Program-made: the position numbers and the translations under genes
Source: Neorickettsia findlayensis
GTDB lineage: Bacteria > Pseudomonadota > Alphaproteobacteria > Rickettsiales > Anaplasmataceae
Direction: 5' to 3'
NCBI RefSeq assembly: GCF_009856525.1
Contig: NZ_CP047224.1
Coordinates: forward strand, 800,093 to 864,092
DNA: 64,000 nt
Notes under the pieces: generated by a model
The model's database searches: none
Told to the model about the DNA's origin: nothing
What the model saw: only the letters and a program-made list of their open reading frames with translations
Shown: positions 17,615 to 26,054 of the stretch, in pieces
How the letters are laid out: the number at the start of each line of letters is the position of its first letter
How positions within the stretch are numbered: position 1 is the first letter of the stretch

Positions 17615-18970
17615 CTACTGGTCAAATTTCTTGAAAAATCTGCAGTCAAGCGGCTCGCCAGTAAGCTTAGTGATTAACTCGTCCATGGAACAACGCGCTC
17701 CCTTAGTATACACATTAGAACTTAACCACGCAACTAGTTTCCTTATTAACGATTTTTCCTCTTTTAACCCAGGACATTCGGACTTCAACACGTGGAATAT
17801 CTGGCCAGACGCAATTATGCCCTTCAAGTAAGAAGGATAATAGCAAAATTCACCAAAAAACCAATGATGATTATCAAGAATACTTGCGTGCGGATCGTTT
17901 AAACCGAAATAATACGAAAGATCCTCAACAAAAAGCTTCTGAATATCATCAACAGAAACGTCACCATTTATGAGCGACTTCTCGATTGAGAATAGTATCA
18001 TCAAGTGTGTAAGCGCAACAAACTTGTTCGCACCCATAATTGAACTCGAATACTCAGACTTCTCTTCTACACCAAGAAACTGAGCAAAGTTTTTCTCTTC
18101 AAAAAGAAAATGAGAGAACAGAAAACCCTGAACCGCATACATAGAGATACTGGTTGGATTGCATATCGGCTGCGTCCTCCATTTGTCGTATGGAAGATTC
18201 CTTATGTACAGTCCCTGCCCTAAAAGGAACAATAATGTCGGAAAGAATGCGCTCCCACCTTCTTGCATAATCAACTTGAGCCCATTTTCTCCACCTGAGA
18301 GGTGAAAATGATCCGAGTAAAAAACTCTAACCACATTCTTTGGAAAAAATTTCTCAACGACGCGTTTATGATTACACTTAGCATCTCCTTTCTCTTGAGG
18401 CTTATTCAAGGAAATTTCTCCTAAACCCTGGACTTTTCCTTTCAACAGCGGACTTACACCTATACAGAGCTGTTCAAGATGGTCCGGGTCGATCTGATAA
18501 GCCTTCAACAGAGCTGAATATCTATCCACACTAGAATCTTTTGCATACAAAGCCGCTATCTGCGCAACCACCTCAATGAGTTTTTTAAACTCCTCCTTTA
18601 CGAGAGAAAAATCCTTTGCCTTTCTCGCTGCTGCATAAGCCGACCTACAAGCAAACGAGGCCTCTGTGAAACTTTCTACAACGTCAAATGGTATTCCCCT
18701 TCTCCTAGCACAGAAATCCTGCATAAACCCAAAGTTGACTCTCTGCCAATCGTTCAAGTCTTTTGCCTTAAGCTTTGCCTGCTCAATCAGGAAATACACC
18801 TCGTCACTTGTCGCAACATCGTGAATAATCTCCTTCAGCGTGATTACTTGGGTTAACTTCTCATTCGCAGATTCACTATGGAGCCTTACATCGAAATCAA
18901 GAAAACACAAAGTCTTTTGCAGGCTGTCAATTCTTGCAAATATTTTTTCTAACTTTTCATACTCTTCCAT
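17615..18970 (-). CDS. Carboxypeptidase Taq (M32) homologue lacking the metal site
   Basis: The C-terminal half aligns clearly with M32 carboxypeptidases: DNHHWFFGEFCYYPSYLKG matches the DIHWSHGSFGYFPTY-type motif, and MDELITKLTGEPLD matches the family end. Where active members have HExxH before ALYEQGLP, this protein has FLLGQ (residues about 248-252) before GLYIRNLP; the ESQS motif has become AVQG near 279-282. It is therefore likely a catalytically dead homologue, perhaps with a retained binding role. The frame is intact over 451 residues, arguing against simple decay. It is the first gene of the lspA/M16 unit. Confidence 0.82.
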   Translation of the reverse strand: MEEYEKLEKIFARIDSLQKTLCFLDFDVRLHSESANEKLTQVITLKEIIHDVATSDEVYFLIEQAKLKAKDLNDWQRVNFGFMQDFCARRRGIPFDVVESFTEASFACRSAYAAARKAKDFSLVKEEFKKLIEVVAQIAALYAKDSSVDRYSALLKAYQIDPDHLEQLCIGVSPLLKGKVQGLGEISLNKPQEKGDAKCNHKRVVEKFFPKNVVRVFYSDHFHLSGGENGLKLIMQEGGSAFFPTLLFLLGQGLYIRNLPYDKWRTQPICNPTSISMYAVQGFLFSHFLFEEKNFAQFLGVEEKSEYSSSIMGANKFVALTHLMILFSIEKSLINGDVSVDDIQKLFVEDLSYYFGLNDPHASILDNHHWFFGEFCYYPSYLKGIIASGQIFHVLKSECPGLKEEKSLIRKLVAWLSSNVYTKGARCSMDELITKLTGEPLDCRFFKKFDQ

Positions 18971-19123
18971 TGTTTTGTGAGCCTCTCTCCTTGGTTACGG
19001 CACGTCATGCCGGCAGACCAAGCCACCCGGCAATTGTATACGATACGGTAGCACCATTTCCACCCCAATTGTACAAAATATTCACTATGGCTTAACGAGC
19101 TTTACAAAAAAGTGATCAACTTA

Positions 19124-19151
19124 TTGATTTTACCACACTAAGCATTATAGT
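19124..19151 (+). promoter_or_regulatory. Candidate promoter for the secreted surface protein
   Basis: TTGATT at 19124-19129, 16-base spacer, TATAGT at 19146-19151, about 100 bases before ATG 19253. It lies in the divergent gap with the M32-like gene. Confidence 0.45.
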
Positions 19152-19252
19152 TGCTTACATAGTTATGGCATGCGAACTTCTAAACTGGAAGTATACCAAC
19201 TGCCAGTACTTCTCCGTTGAGTTTTGTTTTTTATTGTTCTCTTGAGTGTCAT

Positions 19253-19942
19253 ATGAAGAAATCGTTTATCGCGTCGATCCTGTTGTTGCAGATGTTTATT
19301 CAGCCATCTTATGCTGATGAGTCGGATGGTCTATCTGGTGATCTTTCCAACGCTTCTGTCACCTTGTCTTATAGGTCAGCTGTTGCAGGAAACCACGATT
19401 CTCTTAGCAAGTATAGCGCCTTTAATCACGGTGGGAGCCTAGGGGTCTACTACCCAATACCCGGACTTGCAGATATAGGTGTAGAAGTTGACGTATTAAA
19501 CCCAAAAGATCTTTTTTTGGATCGTGAGAAAACAGAAGCTGATATGCTCACTTCCCCAATTTTATATTCCGGAATCTTGAAATTGCAGAAAAGAGTTGCC
19601 TTGGCAGATGATCTTGGGTTGGTTGGTGGAATCGGCTTGGGCCCCACATATGTTGTATTTGATACACCAACAAGCAAAGATAAAAAACCTTTTGAAAAAA
19701 GGGAACTCTCCTCTAAGTGGAGCCTTGCTGCTGTCGGTGATTTATCGCTCTCTATCGCGCTTACTGAATATGTCTACGGTACCATTGGGTACTCATTGCA
19801 ATATTCTCCACTTGGTAAAGTTGCATTTGAAGAAACTGATAGCAAGGGAAAACCAGCAAAAGTGGAAGTGGATGCTTCGGCTCTTTTTGCCCATGCACTT
19901 AAAGTTGGTATTTCAACTACCTTCGGGGCATTCCTCGCGTGA
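19253..19942 (+). CDS. Secreted outer-membrane beta-barrel candidate (surface antigen type)
   Basis: Mature protein of roughly 210 residues after a clear signal peptide (KKSFIASILLLQMFIQPSYA, cleavage before DES). I start it at ATG 19253; a GTG at 19217 would place extra residues before the signal. The remainder alternates polar and hydrophobic residues (VTLSYRSAV, GGSLGVYYPIPGLADIGVEVDV, EYVYGTIGYSLQYSPL, LKVGISTTFGAF), the pattern of a small porin-like barrel such as the Anaplasmataceae surface antigen family. I cannot assign it to a named protein. Confidence 0.7.
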   Translation: MKKSFIASILLLQMFIQPSYADESDGLSGDLSNASVTLSYRSAVAGNHDSLSKYSAFNHGGSLGVYYPIPGLADIGVEVDVLNPKDLFLDREKTEADMLTSPILYSGILKLQKRVALADDLGLVGGIGLGPTYVVFDTPTSKDKKPFEKRELSSKWSLAAVGDLSLSIALTEYVYGTIGYSLQYSPLGKVAFEETDSKGKPAKVEVDASALFAHALKVGISTTFGAFLA

Positions 19943-19980
19943 GGATAGTGATGGAAACTCGGGTTTGGAACATTTTGTTC

Positions 19981-20649
19981 CTACCGGGTTTCCGCTGTTA
20001 GATCCTCAAGCATTTGCTTTGCCGCGTTTTCCTCGGCTGCTTTTTTGCTTGTGCCGGTGGCCGTGTTTCTTTTTCCGTCTGCGCAGATTTCTACTTCAAA
20101 AATGGGTGAGTGTGCTGGGCCCAGTTTATTGATGATACTGTAAGTAGGTGGCTTCATTCCTTTTGCTTGAAGCAGCTCCTGAAGCGCACTTTTTGGGTTT
20201 GCCTTAATGGAGTCCGATTGGACAGCTAGACCGTACCAATGTTTCTCAATGAAGCAGGCAGCTGTTTCAAAACCCGCCTCCAGGAAAATGGCTCCTATAA
20301 GGGCTTCTAAAACATTCTCTAGATTGCTTATCTTCTCACGTCCACCACAGGCTTCCTCGGAATTTGAAAGGTAAATGTAACTACCCAAATTCATCTGGCG
20401 AGCAAGCATCGCGAGAGTGTTCTTACAAACAAGTGCACTCTGTCTTTGAGAGAGTCTACCTTCAGGATCACCGGGGAAAAGAGAGTAGAGCATCGAAGCA
20501 ACAACCAAATTTAGCACTGCATCTCCAAGAAATTCTAATCTCTCGTAAGACGGACATTTTTCAACACTTGGATGCGTTAAAGCCTCGATAAGTAACTCTT
20601 TATTTCTAAAATGTACTCCAATTGAAGATTGCAGTTCTTCTAGTTCCAT
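19981..20649 (-). CDS. rnc: Ribonuclease III
   Basis: Double-strand-specific endoribonuclease for rRNA and mRNA processing. The catalytic signature YERLEFLGDAVLNLVVA is near residues 35-51, a second catalytic Glu lies in LENVLEALIGAIFLEAG, and a C-terminal dsRBD runs from NPKSALQELLQAKGMKPPTY to the end. Length 222 residues is typical. Its start overlaps the end of rsfS by 10 bases, indicating translational coupling. Confidence 0.95.
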   Translation of the reverse strand: MELEELQSSIGVHFRNKELLIEALTHPSVEKCPSYERLEFLGDAVLNLVVASMLYSLFPGDPEGRLSQRQSALVCKNTLAMLARQMNLGSYIYLSNSEEACGGREKISNLENVLEALIGAIFLEAGFETAACFIEKHWYGLAVQSDSIKANPKSALQELLQAKGMKPPTYSIINKLGPAHSPIFEVEICADGKRNTATGTSKKAAEENAAKQMLEDLTAETR

Positions 20650-20942
20650 AGAGCGTCTACTTCATAATATTCCCTGACATCATCCTTGAAGATATGTACT
20701 ATCACTTCACCCATGTCGATAAGCACCCAGTTACCTAAGTCGTAGCCTTCGGTCTTCACAGATATTCCTTTTTCTTTGCTTAGCTTCACGACAAAGTCAG
20801 CCAGAGTTTTTACATGCTTGTGTGAATCAGAAGAAGCAACAACCATGCAACCTGTTATACCTCTTCCACCATAAATCTTAATATCTCTCCCCTTATGGAC
20901 AGACAAACTTTCCAGGATTAAAGAAACTATTTGGGATTCCAT
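20640..20942 (-). CDS. rsfS: Ribosome silencing factor RsfS
   Basis: Iojap/YbeB family protein that binds L14 and blocks subunit joining in starvation. Conserved features: DIKIYGGRGITGCMVVASSDSHKHVKTLADFVV and GNWVLIDMGEVIVHIFKDDVREYYEVDALW. The family usually begins a few residues before the LILESL helix, so I choose ATG 20942 (100 residues); ATG 20972 and GTG 20990 are in-frame alternatives. It is followed by overlapping rnc. Confidence 0.9.
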   Translation of the reverse strand: MESQIVSLILESLSVHKGRDIKIYGGRGITGCMVVASSDSHKHVKTLADFVVKLSKEKGISVKTEGYDLGNWVLIDMGEVIVHIFKDDVREYYEVDALWN

Positions 20943-21350
20943 TCTTGTATACGTAGAGAGGGTACTAATCATTTTACAGAAAGCTGTCACAATGCGAAAC
21001 CCTGAAAAACTTATTCATTCAGGAGTGATTCTGACTGATGAGATTCCTGGTAACATAAAAGTATTGATAATTGGACGATCGTGGAACATATTCCACTGAT
21101 CCATGCATCTGTTCGCCGTCGAGGAGATAACTTCCACTACCCGGAATTGAGCGAGTAAAATTCGAGGTCCCTATGCAGGTTTCTGTGTATAAATTGAATT
21201 ACGCTGTTAGTGTTAACATACTACGCATAGCACCGTCCTGTTCAATTTATGCGCGATTTACAATACTGAAAACCAAGAGCTAGTACAAAAACAATTTTAA
21301 TACGCACATAAGATCTGAAATTGTACTTCATGAGCACAATGTGAGCTCTT
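20943..21350. other. Gene-free gap between rsfS and rsmH
   Basis: About 400 bases with no supported gene. A 10-base exact inverted repeat (21189-21198 with 21241-21250, 42-base spacer) could form a long hairpin. The rsfS promoter should lie in the left part. Confidence 0.4.
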
Positions 21351-22241
21351 TTATACCTTTTCTATCACCCTCATTCTTGCAGAACGGGAGCTTGGATTCT
21401 CTCTTACTTCTTCCCTACTTGGAACAACAATCTTCTTCGTGAGCAGATTAAACCCGTGTCCATGAACACTTCTAAACAAATGTTTGACTATTCTATCTTC
21501 AAGAGAATGGAAGCTAACAACAACTATCCTACCTCCAACCTTCAGCATCGTCAGCGCTGCTCTCAGTCCGCATGCGAGAGCACCCAATTCATCATTTATG
21601 AAAATTCTTAGAGCCTGGAAAGTTTTTGTTGCTGGGTCTATCTTATAGTGCCTTCTTGGAAAACAAGATCGCACGATTTCTGCTAGACCGTTAGTCGTCG
21701 TGATTCTCTTTTTGCGTCTTGCATTAACAATTGCATGAGCTATCTTTCTCGACATTCTCTCCTCACCAAATTCGTAGATAATGGAGGCGATTTTCACTTC
21801 GGTGTAACTGTTAACAACTGTCTCAGCTGTTAATAGAGTACTTCTATCCATACGCATATCTAAAGGACCCTCGTGAAGAAAAGAGAACCCTCTATCAGCA
21901 ACCTTCAATTGCATTGTTGAAACACCTAAGTCAAACACAATCCCGTCCACCTTCACTTCGCCTAGTAGAGCCTCAATATTCATGAAATTATCATTTATAA
22001 AGTTCGTACGTCCGGCAAAATCATTCTCTATGACCTGGAAGAATCGTTTTACTGTCTCATCACGATCGATGGCATACACGAAACAGTCGACACTACTCAA
22101 AATAGCCCTAGTGTAGCCCCCTGCACCAAATGTTGCATCTACATAAAGACCACCATTCTTTGGAGCAAGAAATTTTATAGCTTCGCTCAAAAGCACCGGC
22201 TTGTGTAATATCTCATCTTTCAAGCTATCAGTAACACTCAT
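21351..22241 (-). CDS. rsmH: 16S rRNA (cytosine-1402-N4)-methyltransferase
   Basis: SAM-dependent methyltransferase, formerly MraW. The N-terminal HKPVLLSEAIKFL and VDATFGAGGYTRAIL motifs, DGIVFDLGVSTMQLKVADRGFSF, and the C-terminal VVSFHSLEDRIVKHLF are diagnostic. Its 296 residues match the family. Normally the first gene of the division/cell-wall cluster; here it stands alone, with no fts or mur gene beside it, consistent with loss of that cluster. Confidence 0.96.
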   Translation of the reverse strand: MSVTDSLKDEILHKPVLLSEAIKFLAPKNGGLYVDATFGAGGYTRAILSSVDCFVYAIDRDETVKRFFQVIENDFAGRTNFINDNFMNIEALLGEVKVDGIVFDLGVSTMQLKVADRGFSFLHEGPLDMRMDRSTLLTAETVVNSYTEVKIASIIYEFGEERMSRKIAHAIVNARRKKRITTTNGLAEIVRSCFPRRHYKIDPATKTFQALRIFINDELGALACGLRAALTMLKVGGRIVVVSFHSLEDRIVKHLFRSVHGHGFNLLTKKIVVPSREEVRENPSSRSARMRVIEKV

Positions 22242-22371
22242 TTAACCACTTAAGGACGCTCTATCCAGTTGATAATGCAGCAAAAAGTCTTGGGAAGTGC
22301 TCCCCTAGCTCCGAAATACAACTAGTGCGCGTTCTACTCACAAATCAGAGAACAGAGCTAAACGAAAAAAC

Positions 22372-23091
22372 TCATGCATCAGTTGCATTATATACCATCC
22401 TGTAACCGAATATTCTGTTACTTGCTTTCGAGGCGAAGCGTGTAGCACTCTTTGGTACCTCAGTATCTTCAACTTTAGAAAAGACTTTCAAAGCAGATTG
22501 ATATATTTGCTGAGCATAATCTTGGTCGTCAGTCGCGATAACAACTTCAGCTAATGTGTGCAAACTACGACCTAAGAGCTGCAAAAACGATACATCTACA
22601 ATTCTCCGTTTCTTGTGCTTTTTTTTAGGCCAGGGATCAGGAAAGAGTATGTATACCTCACGAAAAACTTTACAACGTAACTTTTCCAAAAGAAGACGAA
22701 CATCGTTATTCCAAATTAGAACATTTGATAGTTCATGAAGCTTCACTTGCTCCAGGAGCTTGGCGACACCATTTACGTACACTTCAGCGCCGACAAATAC
22801 TTTATCCGGGTGATCTATAGCCTTTTTTAGTATGTGTTCACCAAAACCAAAGCCAACCTCCAACACGATCTCACTCTTGAGATTTTCAAGTTTCTCACTA
22901 GACGCAAGAAAGCTTTCTAAGTCGATGAGCTTATTCTCGCTAAAATTTCGACCACGACGCCTCCCATAAGATCTGAGAAACTGTTTTTTTTCCAGCCCTA
23001 GATTTAGTGTATTGTGCTCAGACACATCAACCCAAAGATCAGCCAAAAAACGAAAGGGCAATATCCAAAAAGAAGTGTAATGTTCATACAA
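22372..23091 (-). CDS. trmB: tRNA (guanine-46-N7)-methyltransferase
   Basis: SAM-dependent enzyme forming m7G46 in tRNA. The family start FLRSYGRRRGR, the SAM motif VLEVGFGFGEHIL and the signature VYILFPDPWPKKKHKKRRIVD are present. The full frame begins at a TTG (23091) and includes about 38 residues before the conserved core, so translation may really start at an internal GTG. It lies 26 bases after bamD. Confidence 0.93.
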   Translation of the reverse strand: MYEHYTSFWILPFRFLADLWVDVSEHNTLNLGLEKKQFLRSYGRRRGRNFSENKLIDLESFLASSEKLENLKSEIVLEVGFGFGEHILKKAIDHPDKVFVGAEVYVNGVAKLLEQVKLHELSNVLIWNNDVRLLLEKLRCKVFREVYILFPDPWPKKKHKKRRIVDVSFLQLLGRSLHTLAEVVIATDDQDYAQQIYQSALKVFSKVEDTEVPKSATRFASKASNRIFGYRMVYNATDA

Positions 23092-23117
23092 TCCATCATT
23101 ATTCCGTCCAAAATCTC

Positions 23118-23801
23118 CTACGATGAGGAGATATCTATGCCGAGCATTTTATATGCTTCAGCTCTCTTCGAGAGAGCTGAAGCATAGAGTTTTGTCCCAG
23201 AATAATCACGAACCAATTCATCGAATCTAGCTATGGCAGCATGGTAATTCATTTCTCTGAAATAGAAGGACCCTATAGAAAAGATTTTTTCTGCCATGAT
23301 TTCATTTATCTCGAGTAGTTTCTGATGTGCGTCAGTAACGTAGTCAGAGGTAGGAAACGTATCAACTAAAACCGCAAAAGCATTTCTAGCTTTATCCGCG
23401 AACTCACCACTATTGCTACGACCCTTTGACATCTGAAAGTAAGCATTCCCCTTTATGCTGAGAACTTGATCCATCCTAGCACCGCCTGGATAGTTTAAAA
23501 GATATCCTTCGGCACTACCCGCTGCAGCAGCAAACTTTCCCTCATCGTAAAGTATCTTAGTGTAAGATGCCTTTGCTTCTTCCCCTATGGAAGAAAAAGG
23601 CGCAATGTCAGCTACCTTTTCGAAAAGTTCCTTTGCAGTCTTGTAGTTTTTTTTCTTAAGTGCCAGAACCGCATTGTTATACATCGACAGTTCACTTTCT
23701 CGCATTTTACTGCTCAAAACTTTCTTTGATTGCCCAACATCACAGCTAGAAAAAACACAAAGAAAACAGATAAGCAAAAAGTTACACAGCTTTCTTCTCA
23801 T
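23118..23801 (-). CDS. bamD: Outer membrane assembly lipoprotein BamD
   Basis: Essential lipoprotein of the beta-barrel assembly machine. A lipoprotein signal peptide with lipobox FSSC (Cys about residue 20) precedes five TPR-like helical repeats (LALKKKNYKTAKELFEKVADIAPFSSIGEEA and following), typical YfiO/BamD. Length 227 residues is normal. It diverges from purD, only ~20 bases apart. Its 3' end contains a remarkable 16-bp perfect hairpin within the coding sequence. Confidence 0.93.
   Translation of the reverse strand: MRRKLCNFLLICFLCVFSSCDVGQSKKVLSSKMRESELSMYNNAVLALKKKNYKTAKELFEKVADIAPFSSIGEEAKASYTKILYDEGKFAAAAGSAEGYLLNYPGGARMDQVLSIKGNAYFQMSKGRSNSGEFADKARNAFAVLVDTFPTSDYVTDAHQKLLEINEIMAEKIFSIGSFYFREMNYHAAIARFDELVRDYSGTKLYASALSKRAEAYKMLGIDISSS
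23152..23186. repeat. 16-bp perfect palindromic hairpin inside the bamD 3' coding region
   Basis: Arms 23152-23167 and 23171-23186 are exact reverse complements around a 3-base centre, encoding YASALSKRAEAY on the minus strand. The total span is 35 bases. Such a perfect stem is not required by the protein and may act in mRNA stability, attenuation or as an inserted palindromic element. Confidence 0.9.
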
Positions 23802-23823
23802 TCGGGCGATAACAAACTACAAT

Positions 23824-25113
23824 ATGACCGTTGATTATAATCTGACAATGCAATTAAAAAAAGTTCTTGTCGTCGGAAACGGCGCTAGGGAGCACGCTTT
23901 GATCACGAAAATTAAGGAATCGCCAATGCTTGGCAAGATTTACACTACAAACTTGAACTTTAGTCGGTTCGCAGAATATCTTGATATCAACTTGGAAAAC
24001 TACTTGTACACGTCGTCTACTTGTAAGGCGGAAGGAATAGATCTGGTAGTTATAGGACCAGAAGAACATTTGGCAAGGGGTATAACGGATGCTCTTATGG
24101 CTGAAAGCATTTCTGTTTTTGGACCCACAAAAAATGCAGCAAAATTGGAATCATCAAAGTTTTTTGCCAAAGAAATAGCAGAAATGAATGGTGTACCCGT
24201 GGCTAAGTACAGTTTTTGTTCATCCATCAACAACTTAAAAAAGCAAATTGAAAACGTTGGAAGCTTCCCTTTAGTTATTAAGGCTGATGGACTTGCATCT
24301 GGAAAAGGTGTCATAGTGTGCAAAACCATGGGAGAAGCACTAGAGGCAGGTGAGGCAATGCTGAATGGTTTGTTTGGCGAAGCAGGCAGAAATATAATAA
24401 TGGAAGAGTTCTTATATGGACAGGAATTAAGTTATTTTGTCCTGGTTGATGGGCAGACAATCCTTCCAATTGGCCATGCAAGGGACCACAAACAGATTTC
24501 ATACAATGGGAAAAAGTACAATACTGGTGGTATGGGTGCTTACTCGCCTGTTCCGCTCCACAAAAAAACTGAACAAGAAATACTCGGGAAGATTATATAT
24601 CCAACTATCAATGCGTTGTCAGCAATTAACGTTCAGTACAAGGGGGTCCTTTTTGCGGGACTCATGCTAACCAACTCTGGACCTAAGTTATTGGAATATA
24701 ATGTCCGATTTGGTGATCCAGAAACCCAAGCAATACTACCACGCCTAAACGCTGATCTACTTGATCTTATGCTCAAAACATTAAATGGAGATCTTGATAG
24801 AGCTACAATCTCTTTCAAGAAAGAAGTATGTCTGTCTGTCGTCCTTGCTACCCGCGGGTATCCAGTCTCTTATGAAACCGGATACCCGATAGATAATGTA
24901 GAGAAGGCACTACAAAACGTTGAAGGGCTACAGATTCTCAACGCTGCTGTAAGGTACGATGCAGAAGGACAGATGATTTCCAACGGTGGTCGGGTCCTCA
25001 ACTTAGTGGTGGGTGCCCCGACTTTATCAGAGTGCAAACATAAAATTAGACGTGGTTTAGAATTAATAGACTGGAAAGAAGGGGTCTATTTAGATGAATT
25101 AGTCTTAGGGTAA
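23824..25113 (+). CDS. purD: Phosphoribosylamine-glycine ligase
   Basis: GAR synthetase, second step of purine synthesis, an ATP-grasp enzyme. The N-terminal KKVLVVGNGAREHAL, the ATP-grasp segment FPLVIKADGLASGKGV, and LEYNVRFGDPETQAILPRL are diagnostic. The open frame extends upstream into bamD, but the family N-terminus points to ATG 23848 or ATG 23824; I use the latter. About 429 residues, normal length. Confidence 0.95.
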   Translation: MTVDYNLTMQLKKVLVVGNGAREHALITKIKESPMLGKIYTTNLNFSRFAEYLDINLENYLYTSSTCKAEGIDLVVIGPEEHLARGITDALMAESISVFGPTKNAAKLESSKFFAKEIAEMNGVPVAKYSFCSSINNLKKQIENVGSFPLVIKADGLASGKGVIVCKTMGEALEAGEAMLNGLFGEAGRNIIMEEFLYGQELSYFVLVDGQTILPIGHARDHKQISYNGKKYNTGGMGAYSPVPLHKKTEQEILGKIIYPTINALSAINVQYKGVLFAGLMLTNSGPKLLEYNVRFGDPETQAILPRLNADLLDLMLKTLNGDLDRATISFKKEVCLSVVLATRGYPVSYETGYPIDNVEKALQNVEGLQILNAAVRYDAEGQMISNGGRVLNLVVGAPTLSECKHKIRRGLELIDWKEGVYLDELVLG

Positions 25114-25266
25114 ACCTGGAGTGTTTTCCCACGGCAACGTTTAAGCAAAACCTCTACAGCATGCTTTCTACGAAATTCTTGAGGTCGTTCCCCCACCGAC
25201 ACAATCAGAAATTCCAGCAATAAAGGAGCCTGCTAACCCAGTTGCTTTGTCGAGCAAACCATTATC

Positions 25267-26031
25267 TTAAGAGTGAAAAACAGCTTCGAATGCAAACATT
25301 GTAAGGAGGGTCACAAGCGTGAACATGGCTATTTGGATCACCCTTATTATAGTACCGTACAGCAGATATTTCGCATCCTCTTTACCAAGAAACACCGCCC
25401 AAACACATGCTAGGACTCCATGTCTCACATGAGCACCACAATTCCTGGTTGCTACTACGTCAAGAGGTATAGAGAGTAACGCAGCAAATATCCCAAAAAT
25501 AAGACCGACAGCTGTTCCGCTCAACAGGCTCATGTGATACGCAATTGAAATCTCATACGAGACCACAGAAGCAGACCAGAAGATCATGTTACGCACAAGT
25601 ATTGGTAACGCGACACCTCTAAGAGTTGCTTTATTTTCCATCAGTGTTCCCTTATTTCTGCTGATTTCACATATTTCCGCCCATATAGAAAATAGTGTTT
25701 CCAAAAGCCCTCCAAGCATGGAACGAAAAAGTACAACGAAAAGTATAGTAGGATGAAAAAATGATTTCAGTGCAATAGCGGATATAGCCTCCGAAATCCC
25801 AAAAGACATGGAACTCAGAAAATTCATTACTGCATATGGAAGCGCACCTCTAAAAAAGGGAGCCAAACCCCCATCAGATAAAGTATCTAAAGCTATCTTC
25901 CGATACGAAGATCTTGTCTGTTGCCTCATTATTTTTAGGAACTGTAATGGAGACATCAGCACAGCTGCAACTGCAGAAAATGAACCGAAAAATACTCCGC
26001 CTAAAATAACATCATAAAGTTGCAGGAACAT
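25267..26031 (-). CDS. Mitochondrial-carrier-family-like membrane protein, copy A
   Basis: 254-residue protein with about six hydrophobic segments arranged as three ~80-residue units, the architecture of the eukaryotic SLC25 mitochondrial carriers. Unit 1 carries SPLQFLKIMRQ (residues 27-37), matching the Px[DE]xxK signature with Gln replacing the acid, then FFRGALPYAVMNFLSSMSFGIS, like the YRGxxP...AxxF pattern. Unit 2 has a decayed signature (SIWAEICEISRN) then LPILVRNMIFWSASVVSYEI. Unit 3 has SIPLDVVATRN, then a final GTIIRVIQIAMF segment. It is tandem with a related paralogue 23 bases upstream. Substrate unknown; if delivered to host mitochondria it could move metabolites there, but that is speculation. 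Confidence 0.75.
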   Translation of the reverse strand: MFLQLYDVILGGVFFGSFSAVAAVLMSPLQFLKIMRQQTRSSYRKIALDTLSDGGLAPFFRGALPYAVMNFLSSMSFGISEAISAIALKSFFHPTILFVVLFRSMLGGLLETLFSIWAEICEISRNKGTLMENKATLRGVALPILVRNMIFWSASVVSYEISIAYHMSLLSGTAVGLIFGIFAALLSIPLDVVATRNCGAHVRHGVLACVWAVFLGKEDAKYLLYGTIIRVIQIAMFTLVTLLTMFAFEAVFHS

Positions 26032-26054
26032 ATACTATTTCGAATGCGTCCAAA

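Noticed and set aside
24855..24888. 9-bp inverted repeat in purD coding sequence
   Set aside because: Lies in conserved coding sequence, has a 16-base loop and no supporting context, so no functional claim is made.
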